From Acidobacteriota bacterium (lineage in GTDB: Bacteria; Acidobacteriota; Vicinamibacteria; Vicinamibacterales; SCN-69-37), in assembly GCA_020853395.1 (NCBI GenBank), contig JADYYY010000017.1:1-64000 (forward strand): a stretch of DNA of 64,000 bases, given 5' to 3'. The notes below the pieces were generated by a model. It saw only the letters and a program-made list of their open reading frames with translations. It made no database searches and was not told where the DNA came from. This document shows, in pieces, positions 7,664 to 16,250 of this stretch (the first letter of the stretch is position 1; every line of letters begins with the position of its first letter). A program made the position numbers and the translations under genes.

Positions 7664-10069
7664 TCAGAAGTGCCGGCGCACCCTCACGGCCATGGTACGC
7701 GGCTGAACGAGACGCGTGCCGACGAACACCGACTGGAAGTTGTACAAGGCGGTGCGGTTGGTCAGGTTCGTCACCTGAATCTGGACGGTCCAGGCCGGGC
7801 GGCCGGCGGCACGGACGTCGTGACCCAGTGCGAGATCGACGATCGTCCGCGGGCGTACGCGGGGCACCGCCGCCGTGAGGTCGACGTACGGCAGCAAATC
7901 GGCGAAATCGGGATCGGCCGCGACTGCGTCCGGATCCGACGGGTTCGCCACGAGGCCGCTGTCGTGCCGGACCGATGCCGAGATCCACGAACTGCCGGCG
8001 CGATACGTCGTGGTCCCGTGCACGCTGAGCCGCTGATCGTGATCGATGGCGAACGGCCCCGACGAGAGCAAGTCGACGGCGTCCTGTCCGAGGAACAACC
8101 CGCCCGTGAACGGCGGCGACGACACGGCACGTCCGCCGGTCGCGCTGAGCGTACCGGACACGCCGCGCCGCTCGGCCAGCGTCAGGCGAGCCTCGACGCC
8201 CGTCACGTCGATGCCCGCCAGCGCCGTCGGGAAGATGATCCCGGTGTTGAAGAAGTTGTTGTTGTCCTGCTGATCGCGAGACCGCTTCCGGTACGCCGAC
8301 ACGTCGAGCGTCGCACGCTGGCCGAATGCCCGCTGGTAACCCAGCTCGTACACGTTCTGCCGCTCGGGGCGGATCGGGCGATAGGCGCCGCCGAGCGCTC
8401 GACGGATGCTCTCGGGCGCGAGCCGGCTGGCGGCTTCCGAGCTCGACAGCAGCAGGTTCTCGTGCGGCGGCGTCTGGTAGTTGCGATTGTAGGAGGCGCG
8501 AATCACGCCGGCCGAGCCTGGCAGCGCGAATGCCACGCCGACGCGCGGCTGCAGTTGCTGACCCGCGACGATGAAGCGATAGACGTCGTGACGGAGGCCG
8601 GCCGAGAGCGTCACGCGCCGCGTCTGCCAGGTCTGCTGTACGAATGCGCCGTAGGCGTGCCCCGTCCGCGCTGCGTCGAAGACGAACGGCACGCCGCCCT
8701 GCGTCAGATCGAACGGCGCAAGCGCCGCGTTGAAACCAGGATCGTCCGGCGCGTTGAAGCGCGGCGACGTGATGCCCATGGTGAAGTGCTCGCGCACGGG
8801 CGTCACCTGGACGTCGGCGCCGGCCCGCAGCACGGTCGTCCCGATCCCTCGCGTCAGCCGCCCCGCCAACGTGATCGTGCTGACGCGCCGATCCTGGGTC
8901 GCGCTGACCGGCGTATCGCCAGCGCTGGATCGGAGCGCCGCGGTCGCCGTCCGCACGCCGGCGATCGACTCCAACGTCGACGTGGCCGTGAGCGTGCGCA
9001 GGTGCGATCCCCAGACGGCGACGTCGCGGAGCGCCTGCCGCTGATCCTGGCCGGCCCGCTGCTGTGACCGCAGGTTCGCCAGCTCGAACGCGGAGCGCCC
9101 GCCCATCACGTGGACGCGAACCATGTCGCGCGGCGTCGGCATCAGATCCACACGGCCGTAGGTTCGAACGAACGCTCCCGAGTTGTGCAGGTTGTCAATC
9201 GAGATCTGGTCCAGGAACCGGTCGGTGCGCATCGTCGTGACCGACGCGAAGTAGCCCCAGCCGGCGCCCCCGCCGCCGGCCTGCACCGCGCCCTGGACCG
9301 TGTCGAAGCCGGCAGCCGAGATGAGCACGTCGCCGGCCAACCGGCGGCTGATGCCGAGGCCGCTGCGGCTCGTCACGATCGCCACGCCCGAGACCTTGCC
9401 GCCGAATTCCGCCGGGACGTTGCCCGTGATGAGCTCGGCGCTCTGGACGATGCTCGTATCGAGCGCGTTCGCGAACGCGCCGGTGAGCTGGTCGCTGATC
9501 GGCAGGCCGTCGACCACGAACGTCATCTGGTTGTGCGCGCCGCGAGGGTGAATGGCGCCGTTCGCGTTCTGGGCGAAACCGGGAAACGTCACGAGCACGG
9601 CTTCGAGGCCGCGGCTCCCGACCGGCACCGGCAATTGCTCGATGCGCCCCACGCCGATCTGCGTGCGCGTGCCGGCCGACACCATGTCGACGAGCGGTTC
9701 GTCGGGCGCGACCGTCACCGCCACCTGCACCGAAAGCGGCAGCACGACCGTCAGCGACACGGGCACGCTGGATCGCAGCTCGATTCGCTGCCGATACGGC
9801 GAGAAGCTTGCGCGCTCCACGTGGAGGTCGTAGGCCTCGAGCGGGATGTTCGCGATCGCAAACGCACCGGCCTGATCGCTGGTCGTCGTCCGCTCGAGGC
9901 CGGTCAACCCGTTCCTCAGGCGCACGTCGGCGCCGGGAATCACGCTGCCCTGCTGGTCGGTGACCACGCCGCGCACCGTCGCGGTCGTCTGGGCCGCTAC
10001 CGGCACGGCGGAGAACAGCAGGCTGGCGGCAAGAACTGCGAGGGCGCACCGGGATATTTGAGTCATCAA
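7664..10069 (-). CDS. Oar-like TonB-dependent receptor with carboxypeptidase-regulatory domain
   Basis: An 801-residue outer-membrane receptor. Residues 1-26 are a signal peptide ending VPVAAQ. About 28-110 form a carboxypeptidase-regulatory-like beta-sandwich (TVRGVVTDQQGSVIPGADV), about 115-230 the plug domain with FVVDGLPISD, and the rest is beta-barrel strands ending in aromatic F (RRHF), the outer-membrane insertion signal. Such receptors in Acidobacteriota and Bacteroidota take up oligosaccharides, peptides or chelates using TonB energy; the ligand cannot be told. It is shorter than the ~1000-residue Oar proteins common in this phylum. Two ATGs in tandem (10069 and 10066) follow a strong promoter by ~20 nt with no Shine-Dalgarno. 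Confidence 0.92.
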   Translation of the reverse strand: MMTQISRCALAVLAASLLFSAVPVAAQTTATVRGVVTDQQGSVIPGADVRLRNGLTGLERTTTSDQAGAFAIANIPLEAYDLHVERASFSPYRQRIELRSSVPVSLTVVLPLSVQVAVTVAPDEPLVDMVSAGTRTQIGVGRIEQLPVPVGSRGLEAVLVTFPGFAQNANGAIHPRGAHNQMTFVVDGLPISDQLTGAFANALDTSIVQSAELITGNVPAEFGGKVSGVAIVTSRSGLGISRRLAGDVLISAAGFDTVQGAVQAGGGGAGWGYFASVTTMRTDRFLDQISIDNLHNSGAFVRTYGRVDLMPTPRDMVRVHVMGGRSAFELANLRSQQRAGQDQRQALRDVAVWGSHLRTLTATSTLESIAGVRTATAALRSSAGDTPVSATQDRRVSTITLAGRLTRGIGTTVLRAGADVQVTPVREHFTMGITSPRFNAPDDPGFNAALAPFDLTQGGVPFVFDAARTGHAYGAFVQQTWQTRRVTLSAGLRHDVYRFIVAGQQLQPRVGVAFALPGSAGVIRASYNRNYQTPPHENLLLSSSEAASRLAPESIRRALGGAYRPIRPERQNVYELGYQRAFGQRATLDVSAYRKRSRDQQDNNNFFNTGIIFPTALAGIDVTGVEARLTLAERRGVSGTLSATGGRAVSSPPFTGGLFLGQDAVDLLSSGPFAIDHDQRLSVHGTTTYRAGSSWISASVRHDSGLVANPSDPDAVAADPDFADLLPYVDLTAAVPRVRPRTIVDLALGHDVRAAGRPAWTVQIQVTNLTNRTALYNFQSVFVGTRLVQPRTMAVRVRRHF

Positions 10070-10084
10070 AAAATAGGTTTCTAA

Positions 10085-10113
10085 ATGCTAAATATCCGGT
10101 CGGGCCTTGTCAA
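10085..10113 (-). promoter_or_regulatory. Sigma70-type promoter of the TonB receptor gene
   Basis: On the minus strand a perfect -35 TTGACA (10113-10108), a 17-nt spacer and a -10 TAGCAT (10090-10085). Transcription should begin near 10078, leaving a leader of only ~10 nt before the ATG pair. It is the clearest housekeeping promoter in the window. Confidence 0.75.
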
Positions 10114-10144
10114 GCGCCTCGAAAAACCGCTCCTTTCCGTCCGC

Positions 10145-10963
10145 TCAGCTCAACGCCACGTCGAGCGTCATCATCACGGCGAAGCCGACCATCGCGCCCA
10201 TCGTCGCCGCATCCGTGTTGCCTCCGCCCTGCGATTCTGGAATGACCTCCTCGACGACGACGAAGATCATGGCGCCGGCCGCGAAGGCCAGCGCATACGG
10301 CAGGAGCGGGCGCATCACGATGACGGCCGCCGCACCAGCCACCGCCGCCACCGGCTCGACGGCGGCGGAGAGTTGCCCGTACCACCAGCTCCGCAGCCGC
10401 GAAAGGCCGTCGCGCCGCAGCGGCACGGCCACGGCCGTACCTTCAGGAGCATTCTGCAGGCCGATGCCGAGGGCGAGGGCGGTCGCGGCGCCGAGCGTCG
10501 CGCCCTCGTAGCCGGCCGCGACCGCGCCGAACGCCACGCCGATGGCGAGCCCCTCCGGAATGTTGTGGAGCGTGATCGCCAGCACGAGCAGGAGGCTTCG
10601 CGTCCAGTTGGTGCGGATGCCTTCGGCCTCCGCCGCGGGCATGAGCGGATGGAGGTGCGGCAGCAGCCAGTCGGCGAGGCGCAAGAACGCGCCGCCGGCC
10701 AGGAAGCCGACGAGCGCCGGCACCCACGGCACGACGCCCATCTCGGCGGCCAGCGCAATCGACGGCGCCAGCAGCGACCAGAAGCTGGCGGCGATCATCA
10801 CGCCGGCGGTGAAGCCGAGCGCCGTGTCGAGCGTCCGCCTGCTGACGTCTTTCGCGAAGAACACGACGGCCGCACCCGCCGCCGTCACCGCCCAGGTGAA
10901 CATCGAGGCGCACAGCGCCTGGACCACCGGGTGCTGCGATGCAAACCAGTCCCTCACGTTCAT
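10145..10963 (-). CDS. ZIP-family metal transporter
   Basis: A 272-residue membrane protein with about eight helices. The two metal-site signatures of ZIP proteins are present: HNIPEG at 133-138 in helix IV and QNAPEG at 170-175 in helix V. FVVVEEVIPES near 235-244 and the histidine-bearing loop LLPHLHPLMP near 100-109 are also typical of the GufA/ZupT-like group. The likely role is import of Zn2+ or another divalent ion into the cytoplasm. It lies upstream of, and in the same direction as, the TonB receptor, which has its own promoter. No metal-responsive operator is visible. Confidence 0.9.
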   Translation of the reverse strand: MNVRDWFASQHPVVQALCASMFTWAVTAAGAAVVFFAKDVSRRTLDTALGFTAGVMIAASFWSLLAPSIALAAEMGVVPWVPALVGFLAGGAFLRLADWLLPHLHPLMPAAEAEGIRTNWTRSLLLVLAITLHNIPEGLAIGVAFGAVAAGYEGATLGAATALALGIGLQNAPEGTAVAVPLRRDGLSRLRSWWYGQLSAAVEPVAAVAGAAAVIVMRPLLPYALAFAAGAMIFVVVEEVIPESQGGGNTDAATMGAMVGFAVMMTLDVALS

Positions 10964-11009
10964 CGCGCCGATTGCGCCGTCGCCTCAGCGTGGTCGATGG
11001 ATCGCCGGC

Positions 11010-11414
11010 TCAGATGTACATCGACCGGCCGTCGCGGAGGGCCAGCCACCCGCGCACGATCCGGTAGATGAACCAGACCGACAGCACGGCGATCGGCAGC
11101 CACACGATCAGCAACCCGATGCCGAGCGTACCGACGACGAAGACGACGCAGAGCGCGGTCCAGAGCAGGCCGTACCAGAACGTCCGAATCTGCCAGCGAA
11201 AGTGCGACTCGAGCCAGGTGCCGCGCACGTCGGCGCGCTTCACGTAGTTGAGGATCACGGCGACGATCGAGGGCCAGCCGATCAGGAACGCGCCGACGAT
11301 CGTCGCGGCGCCGAGGATGCCCGTGAGCAGGCTCACCGCGTGGAGCAGGTAGATCACCTGCGTCCACGACACGAGCGACGACGAGGGGACGACAACCGGG
11401 TTCGGCGACGACAA
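11010..11414 (-). CDS. DUF4870-like small membrane protein
   Basis: A 134-residue protein with about four helices; the sequence WQIRTFWYGLLW after a basic segment and two hydrophobic C-terminal helices resembles the DUF4870 family. A TTG start at 11414 is supported by AGGAGG 5 nt upstream. It lies 9 nt downstream of the GAF-SpoIIE phosphatase gene, so the two are probably cotranscribed. Function is unknown. Confidence 0.75.
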   Translation of the reverse strand: MSSPNPVVVPSSSLVSWTQVIYLLHAVSLLTGILGAATIVGAFLIGWPSIVAVILNYVKRADVRGTWLESHFRWQIRTFWYGLLWTALCVVFVVGTLGIGLLIVWLPIAVLSVWFIYRIVRGWLALRDGRSMYI

Positions 11415-11423
11415 GACAGCCTC

Positions 11424-12719
11424 CTACGACAGGCGTTTGACGATGACGACCGTCATGTCGTCGAGCTGCGGCGCGCCGGCCGCGAACGCCATGACGGCAT
11501 CGTACAGCCGCGCGGCCATCACGGCGGCCGGCTCGTGACGATGGGCGCGCATGACGTCCTGGATGCGCGCGTTGCCGAAGAACGTCCCGTCGCGTCCCGT
11601 GTACTCGTAGAAGCCGTCGGTCGGCACGATGAACATGTCGCCGCGCGCCATCGCGATCGGCGGCGGCGGCTCGTAGGACATGCCGTCGAAGAGGCCGAGC
11701 GGCGGTCCCGAGATCTCGAGCTCCTGGAACGAATCGGTCGCGGCCCGGTAATGCAGCAGCGGCCCGTGCCCCGCGCTCGCGAAGGCGATCGTCGCGCCCG
11801 GCCCATCCACGAAGGCCAGGCAGAGCGTGACGAACCGGCTGTCGCTGAGATCTTTGGCCAGCAGCGTATTGGTCGTCCCGAGGATGTGCGCCAGGTCTGG
11901 CGTGCTCAACGCCAGGGCACGGATGAGGGCCCGGCACTCGACCGCCACGAGCGCCGGGCCGATGCCATGGCCGGTCGCGTCGCCGGCCATCACGCCGACG
12001 CGCCCCTTCGCCACCTCGATGAAGTCGAAGAGATCGCCGCCGGTCTCGTCCGCCGGCTTGTTCCAGCCGGCGATGTCGAAGCCGTCGAGCGCGGGCGCGG
12101 CGTCGGGCAGAATCCCCTGCTGGATGTCGCGCGCGATCGCCAGGTCGCGCTCGAGCTTCTTCTTCTCCGCGAAAGCCTCGAGCAAGAGCTGCCGCTGGAG
12201 CGCCACGCCGGCCAGCGCGCCGAGCGTGCGCGCCAGCTCCTCGTCGTTGGCGGTGAAGGGGCCGCTCAGCTTGTTCAGCAACTGCAGGACGCCCATCAGC
12301 TCGCCGTCGTGGCCGATCATCGGGAGCGTCAGGATCGATCGGGTCCGGTAGCCGGTCGTCTTGTCGATCTCCGGGTTGAAGCGCGGATCGGCATAGGCGT
12401 CCGGCACGTTGACGACCGCCATGCGCTGGGCCGCTTCGCCGGCGATGCCCCGATCGGCCGGAAACCGGATCTCCTGCACGCCCGTCGCGAGCCGGCTGAA
12501 CAGCTCGCCCCGTTCGCGGTCGAGGATGAACACGCTCGCCCGTTCGCACCGCAGCACGTCGAGCGCGGCGCGTTCGATGCCCGCGAGCAGCGGCTGCAGC
12601 TCAATCGTCGCCCCGAGATGGCGCGAGACCTCGAGCAACCGCGACAGGTCGGCGACCGTTCGTTCCGCGGACACGTGCGACACGGCGCGTAGAGTCGCAC
12701 GAAGGCCGCGGGACGGCAA
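11424..12719 (-). CDS. GAF domain-containing SpoIIE/RsbU-type protein phosphatase
   Basis: About 431 residues. A GAF sensor domain spans roughly 20-165 (with DRGIAGEAAQRM), followed by a short coiled linker (EAFAEKKKLERDLAIARDIQQGILP) and a PP2C-like SpoIIE domain from ~200 to the end, with acidic metal ligands in DETGGDLFDF, MAGDATGHGIGPAL and a C-terminal DDMTVVIVKR. Such enzymes dephosphorylate anti-sigma-factor antagonists in partner-switching. No anti-sigma gene lies nearby. The start is uncertain: TTG at 12719 has AAGG upstream, and GTG at 12683 is an alternative. It faces away from the DUF1080 gene. Confidence 0.88.
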   Translation of the reverse strand: MPSRGLRATLRAVSHVSAERTVADLSRLLEVSRHLGATIELQPLLAGIERAALDVLRCERASVFILDRERGELFSRLATGVQEIRFPADRGIAGEAAQRMAVVNVPDAYADPRFNPEIDKTTGYRTRSILTLPMIGHDGELMGVLQLLNKLSGPFTANDEELARTLGALAGVALQRQLLLEAFAEKKKLERDLAIARDIQQGILPDAAPALDGFDIAGWNKPADETGGDLFDFIEVAKGRVGVMAGDATGHGIGPALVAVECRALIRALALSTPDLAHILGTTNTLLAKDLSDSRFVTLCLAFVDGPGATIAFASAGHGPLLHYRAATDSFQELEISGPPLGLFDGMSYEPPPPIAMARGDMFIVPTDGFYEYTGRDGTFFGNARIQDVMRAHRHEPAAVMAARLYDAVMAFAAGAPQLDDMTVVIVKRLS

Positions 12720-12788
12720 GCCTTCGAGGTTCGCAAGTCCCCGGGTTCGCGGTAGGATGCGCTACACCAGCTTCCAAGGAGAGCGCCG

Positions 12789-13508
12789 ATGAGACGCACG
12801 ACGATGTCGTTCGTGGTGATCCTGATGGCGGCGATCGGTGCCGTCGCGGTCCCGAGCGCCCAGCAGGGCGCGCCGCCGCCTCCGCCGATCGACCAGACGG
12901 CGACGCCGCTGCCCGCGCCGCCAACGCGCACGGTCGAATCGGGGTTCACCAGCCTCTTCAACGGCAAGGATCTGAGCGGATGGCGCGTGGGCGGCCCCGC
13001 CGACGCCTTCCGCGTCGACAGCGGCACGATCGTCGCCCATGGAAAGAGCGGCGCGTCGCATCTCTACTACGACGGACCGATCCGGAATCACACGTTCCTG
13101 AACTTCGATCTCCGGCTCGACGTGATGGCGCGGCAGCGCTCCAACGGCGGCGTCTACATCCTGACGGAGTGGCAGGAGAAGGGGTTTCCGGGCAAGGGGT
13201 TCGAAGTGCAGGTGAACAACAGCCACACGGATCGCATCCGCACGGGCAGCCTCTATCACGTCGTCGACCTGTCGAACATCCCGGGGAAGGACGATGAGTG
13301 GATTCCCCTGGAGATCCGGGTCGAGAACAACACCATCGCGATCTCGGTGAAGGGCGAGGAGGTCGTCCGATGGAAGCAGCCGGCCGGGTGGACCAGCAAC
13401 TACGACACGCTCAGCCGGCGGATCGCGCCGGGCACGATCGCCTTTCAGGCGCACGATCCCAACAGCTTGACGGCGTACGCCAACATCCGGATCCGGCCGC
13501 TCGACTGA
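12789..13508 (+). CDS. Secreted DUF1080 (3-keto-disaccharide hydrolase-like) protein
   Basis: A 239-residue exported protein. A signal peptide (~1-24) is followed by a proline-rich linker, then the DUF1080 lectin-like jelly-roll domain. This begins FTSLFNGKDLSGWRVG and includes SNGGVYILTEWQ and GFEVQVNNSH, motifs typical of the family. Some members hydrolyse 3-keto-glucosides; others may only bind sugar. AAGGAGA lies 6 nt before the ATG. No other saccharide gene is adjacent, so the role rests on the family alone. Confidence 0.9.
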   Translation: MRRTTMSFVVILMAAIGAVAVPSAQQGAPPPPPIDQTATPLPAPPTRTVESGFTSLFNGKDLSGWRVGGPADAFRVDSGTIVAHGKSGASHLYYDGPIRNHTFLNFDLRLDVMARQRSNGGVYILTEWQEKGFPGKGFEVQVNNSHTDRIRTGSLYHVVDLSNIPGKDDEWIPLEIRVENNTIAISVKGEEVVRWKQPAGWTSNYDTLSRRIAPGTIAFQAHDPNSLTAYANIRIRPLD

Positions 13509-13570
13509 GACGCGAAGAAGACGCGCGACACGGAGCGCTCCGACCACGCCGCCGGCACGCGTCGAATGGA

Positions 13571-13837
13571 TCAGCTCGCCGCGCGGATCGAGAACTCGTC
13601 GTCCAGTGGGATCGGCGCGTACTCCTGAGCATCGATGACGAACCACGCCCGCGCGTGAGCGGCGATCGCGAGGTCGCGCGCCTCCTGCAACGCGAAGCGC
13701 AGCGACCCGACCTTCTCGACGGGCTCCCAGCGGAGCCCGTAGCGCACGTCGCGCACGCCCCTCTCGATCACGAAGCCGCTGATGTCGGTCTTCACCAGGA
13801 CGTCTCCAGGCAACAAGATGTCTTTGGACGGGTTCAC
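13571..13837 (-). CDS. Hypothetical 88-residue protein
   Basis: A GTG start at 13837 is supported by AAAGGA 8 nt upstream; the longer ORF to 14035 has no such signal. The product (NPSKDILLPGDVLVKTD at the N-terminus) has alternating beta-like segments and a central helix (ARDLAIAAHARAWFVI). It has no signal peptide or membrane segment. I do not recognise a family. It is convergent with the DUF1080 gene. Confidence 0.6.
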   Translation of the reverse strand: MNPSKDILLPGDVLVKTDISGFVIERGVRDVRYGLRWEPVEKVGSLRFALQEARDLAIAAHARAWFVIDAQEYAPIPLDDEFSIRAAS

Positions 13838-14363
13838 GACCGGCGTCCTTTCACGACCGCGGGACGGCGTTGAGAACCACAGACGGTGTCGGCCATCGAT
13901 GCTGCCCAGCCGGCCTCGTCCGGAACGAGCCGGCAGACACCGAAAGCCGTTCGCACACCCCGTCGTTCTGGCGTGCACATCCTGCGACGTACTCGAGGGG
14001 AACCTGCTTCCGGCTGTCGCAAGATCGGGACCCAACTACGACATCACGCCGTCCGGTGCCCTACGCGCCGAGGTCTGCCTCGGGGACGTACTTCGTCGCC
14101 AAGCTTTCGGCTTTGCTCAGCGGCCGGACGGCTCGCTGCCCGATCGGTGTTGCTCGGCAGTGCCAACAGTGGGCATCGGAATGCTCAGCTCGCGGGATAG
14201 ACGCACGAGAGGGGAAAGCGATGGTCACCTTGGGCCGTCGGGTCCCGCATCCGGCGGCGAGGCGATCCCGGATACCCAAGCCTGGCCCTCCCCTTCCGAT
14301 GCCACGGCCCGCGACCTTCGGCGCGTTATGGCGCCGGGCACGGTATTTGGTTGGAACGATGCC
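13838..14363. other. Gene-free stretch upstream of tamA-like gene
   Basis: 526 bases between two divergent genes. Several open frames cross it but none shows a recognisable protein or conserved-looking composition. No clear -35/-10 pair, hairpin or repeat was found. Confidence 0.5.
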
Positions 14364-16250
14364 GTGTCTCGCATCATCGGCCGCCTGACGGCCGCAGCGT
14401 TCGTCTTCGTCCTGGCCGGCTGTCACGAAGAAGGCGCCATCGTCGTCAAAGACGTCGCCTTCACCGGACTCCACGCGGTCAGCGACGGCGACTTGAAAGC
14501 GGTGCTCGCCACGCGCGAGAGCGGCTGGCTGCCGTGGTCGCCGAAACACTACTTCGATCGTGCGGAGTTCGAAGCCGACCTGCAGCGCATCCATGCGTAC
14601 TACGCAGACCATGGGTATCCGTCGCAGCGCGTGCGAGGCGTCGACGTGGACCTCGCCGAGGATCGGTCTTCAGTCCGCGTGCGAATCGACATCGACGAGG
14701 GGGAGCCGGTCGTGGTCGAAGCCGTGCGCTTCGAGGGGCTGGAACCGCTTCCCGAGAACGTCCGTCGTCAGGTGGACGCCGCTCCGCTCAAGGCCGGCGC
14801 GCCCCGCGATCGCAATGCCGTGCGCGCCACGCGCGACCTGACGACGAGCTTGTTCAAGAACAACGGCTATCCGCTCGCCGCCGTGGACGCTGGCGAACGG
14901 CCCGGCGAGGCGCCGCACTCGGTCGTCGTGACCTTCCGCGCGAACGCCGGCGAAGAGATGCGGTTCGGCGAGTTCAACATCACGGGGCTCGAGCACGTCA
15001 CGCCGGACGTCGTGCAGCGGCAGATCGTCTTCGAGCCCGGCGATCTCTATCGCGAGCGGCTCGTCCGACTGTCGCAGCGCCGCCTGTCCTCGCTCGAGCT
15101 GTTCGACCTGGCGAACATCTCGCCGCGCATGGACGAGCCGCAGGGCGAACGCGTCCCCGTGCGCGTCACCGTCGCGGAAGGTCCGCCGCGCCGCTTGCGG
15201 CTCGGCATCGGCTACGGGACGGAGGAGCGCGCGCGCGGCACGGTCGATTGGCAGCACGTGAACTTCTTGGGCGGCGCGCGCAAGGCCGAGGTGGAGGCGC
15301 GCGCGTCCTTCCTCGAACGCAGCGTCCGGCTGAACTTCACCGAGCCGTACCTCTGGCGGCCGGGCTGGTCGCTCACGGTCTCCGGCCGCGCCGAGCACCT
15401 CGAGCAACTGTCCTACAGCTCCGAGTCGTACGGCGGCCGCGCCAGCATCGCCTACCAGACGGAGACCTCGGCGGAGAATCCGAACGACGCGGTCCGCTAC
15501 AACGTGCGTTTCGGCTACGCGCACGAGCACCTGAAATACGGCGTGCGAGCGGACGCGCTGCAGGACTTGTCGCGGCGCGAGGAACGGATCGCGCTGGGGC
15601 TGGACCCGGAGACGGGGCGCGGCGCGGGCACGCTCGCCTCCGTGGACTTCGATCTCGAGCGGCGGGCCGTGGACGACCCGGTGGCGCCGCGGCGCGGGAC
15701 GATCCTCTCGCTCCACCTCGAGCACGCCGCGCCCTGGCTCTTCGGCGGCACCTACCGGTTCGACGAAGTGCTGGTCGAGGGCCGGGCGTATCGCCAGGTC
15801 GGTCCGGCCGTGCTCGCCAGCCGCGTCAACCTCGGCTCGGTGATCGCGGAAGACTCGACCACGATCCCGTTCTCACGCCGCTACTTCCTGGGCGGCTCGA
15901 CCAGCCTTCGAGGCTGGGGCCGATTCCAGGTCGGCCCGCTCAACGAGGACGGCCTGCCGATCGGCGGCCGCGCGCTCGTGCTCCTGTCGTCCGAGCTCAG
16001 ATTCCCGGCCGGTGGCAAGCTGAACGGCGTCGCTTTCGTCGATGCGGGCAGCGTCGGCTCGAGCGATTGGTCCGATGAACGCCTGCGGCTGCGCGTGAAC
16101 ATCGGCCCAGGTCTTCGCTACCAGACGCCGGTCGGTCCCCTGCGCGCCGATCTCGGCTACCAGCTCAACCCGATCCCCGGGCTCGTCGTGAACGGCGAGC
16201 CCGAGCGTCGGCACTGGCGCGTACACGTCAGCATCGGGCAGGCGTTCTGA
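14364..16250 (+). CDS. tamA: Omp85-family outer-membrane protein (TamA/BamA-like), putative lipoprotein
   Basis: A 628-residue protein. The GTG start at 14364 gives a signal sequence ending LAGC with Cys20 as a predicted lipidation site; an ATG at 14328 is possible but spoils the signal. POTRA domains span about 25-290 (YADHGYPSQRVRGVDVD, FNITGLEHVTPDVVQRQ). The 16-strand barrel follows, with the conserved RRYFLGGSTSLRGW loop motif (L6 VRGF-type) near 510 and a final aromatic residue (GQAF). TamA with TamB moves proteins or lipids across the periplasm. TamB overlaps its stop by one base, which settles the TamA call over BamA. The lipobox is unusual for Omp85 proteins. Confidence 0.88.
   Translation: MSRIIGRLTAAAFVFVLAGCHEEGAIVVKDVAFTGLHAVSDGDLKAVLATRESGWLPWSPKHYFDRAEFEADLQRIHAYYADHGYPSQRVRGVDVDLAEDRSSVRVRIDIDEGEPVVVEAVRFEGLEPLPENVRRQVDAAPLKAGAPRDRNAVRATRDLTTSLFKNNGYPLAAVDAGERPGEAPHSVVVTFRANAGEEMRFGEFNITGLEHVTPDVVQRQIVFEPGDLYRERLVRLSQRRLSSLELFDLANISPRMDEPQGERVPVRVTVAEGPPRRLRLGIGYGTEERARGTVDWQHVNFLGGARKAEVEARASFLERSVRLNFTEPYLWRPGWSLTVSGRAEHLEQLSYSSESYGGRASIAYQTETSAENPNDAVRYNVRFGYAHEHLKYGVRADALQDLSRREERIALGLDPETGRGAGTLASVDFDLERRAVDDPVAPRRGTILSLHLEHAAPWLFGGTYRFDEVLVEGRAYRQVGPAVLASRVNLGSVIAEDSTTIPFSRRYFLGGSTSLRGWGRFQVGPLNEDGLPIGGRALVLLSSELRFPAGGKLNGVAFVDAGSVGSSDWSDERLRLRVNIGPGLRYQTPVGPLRADLGYQLNPIPGLVVNGEPERRHWRVHVSIGQAF

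Noticed and set aside
13782..14363. Extending the tamA-like gene to the first ATG of its frame (194 extra codons).
   Set aside because: The extra sequence is Arg/Ser/Pro-rich with no POTRA pattern, while the GTG at 14364 gives a proper signal with lipobox.
14221..14388. Short open frame with GAGGGG before its ATG, giving a 55-residue peptide.
   Set aside because: The Shine-Dalgarno-like site is good, but the peptide is Arg/Pro-rich and without features, and it overlaps the tamA-like start in another frame.
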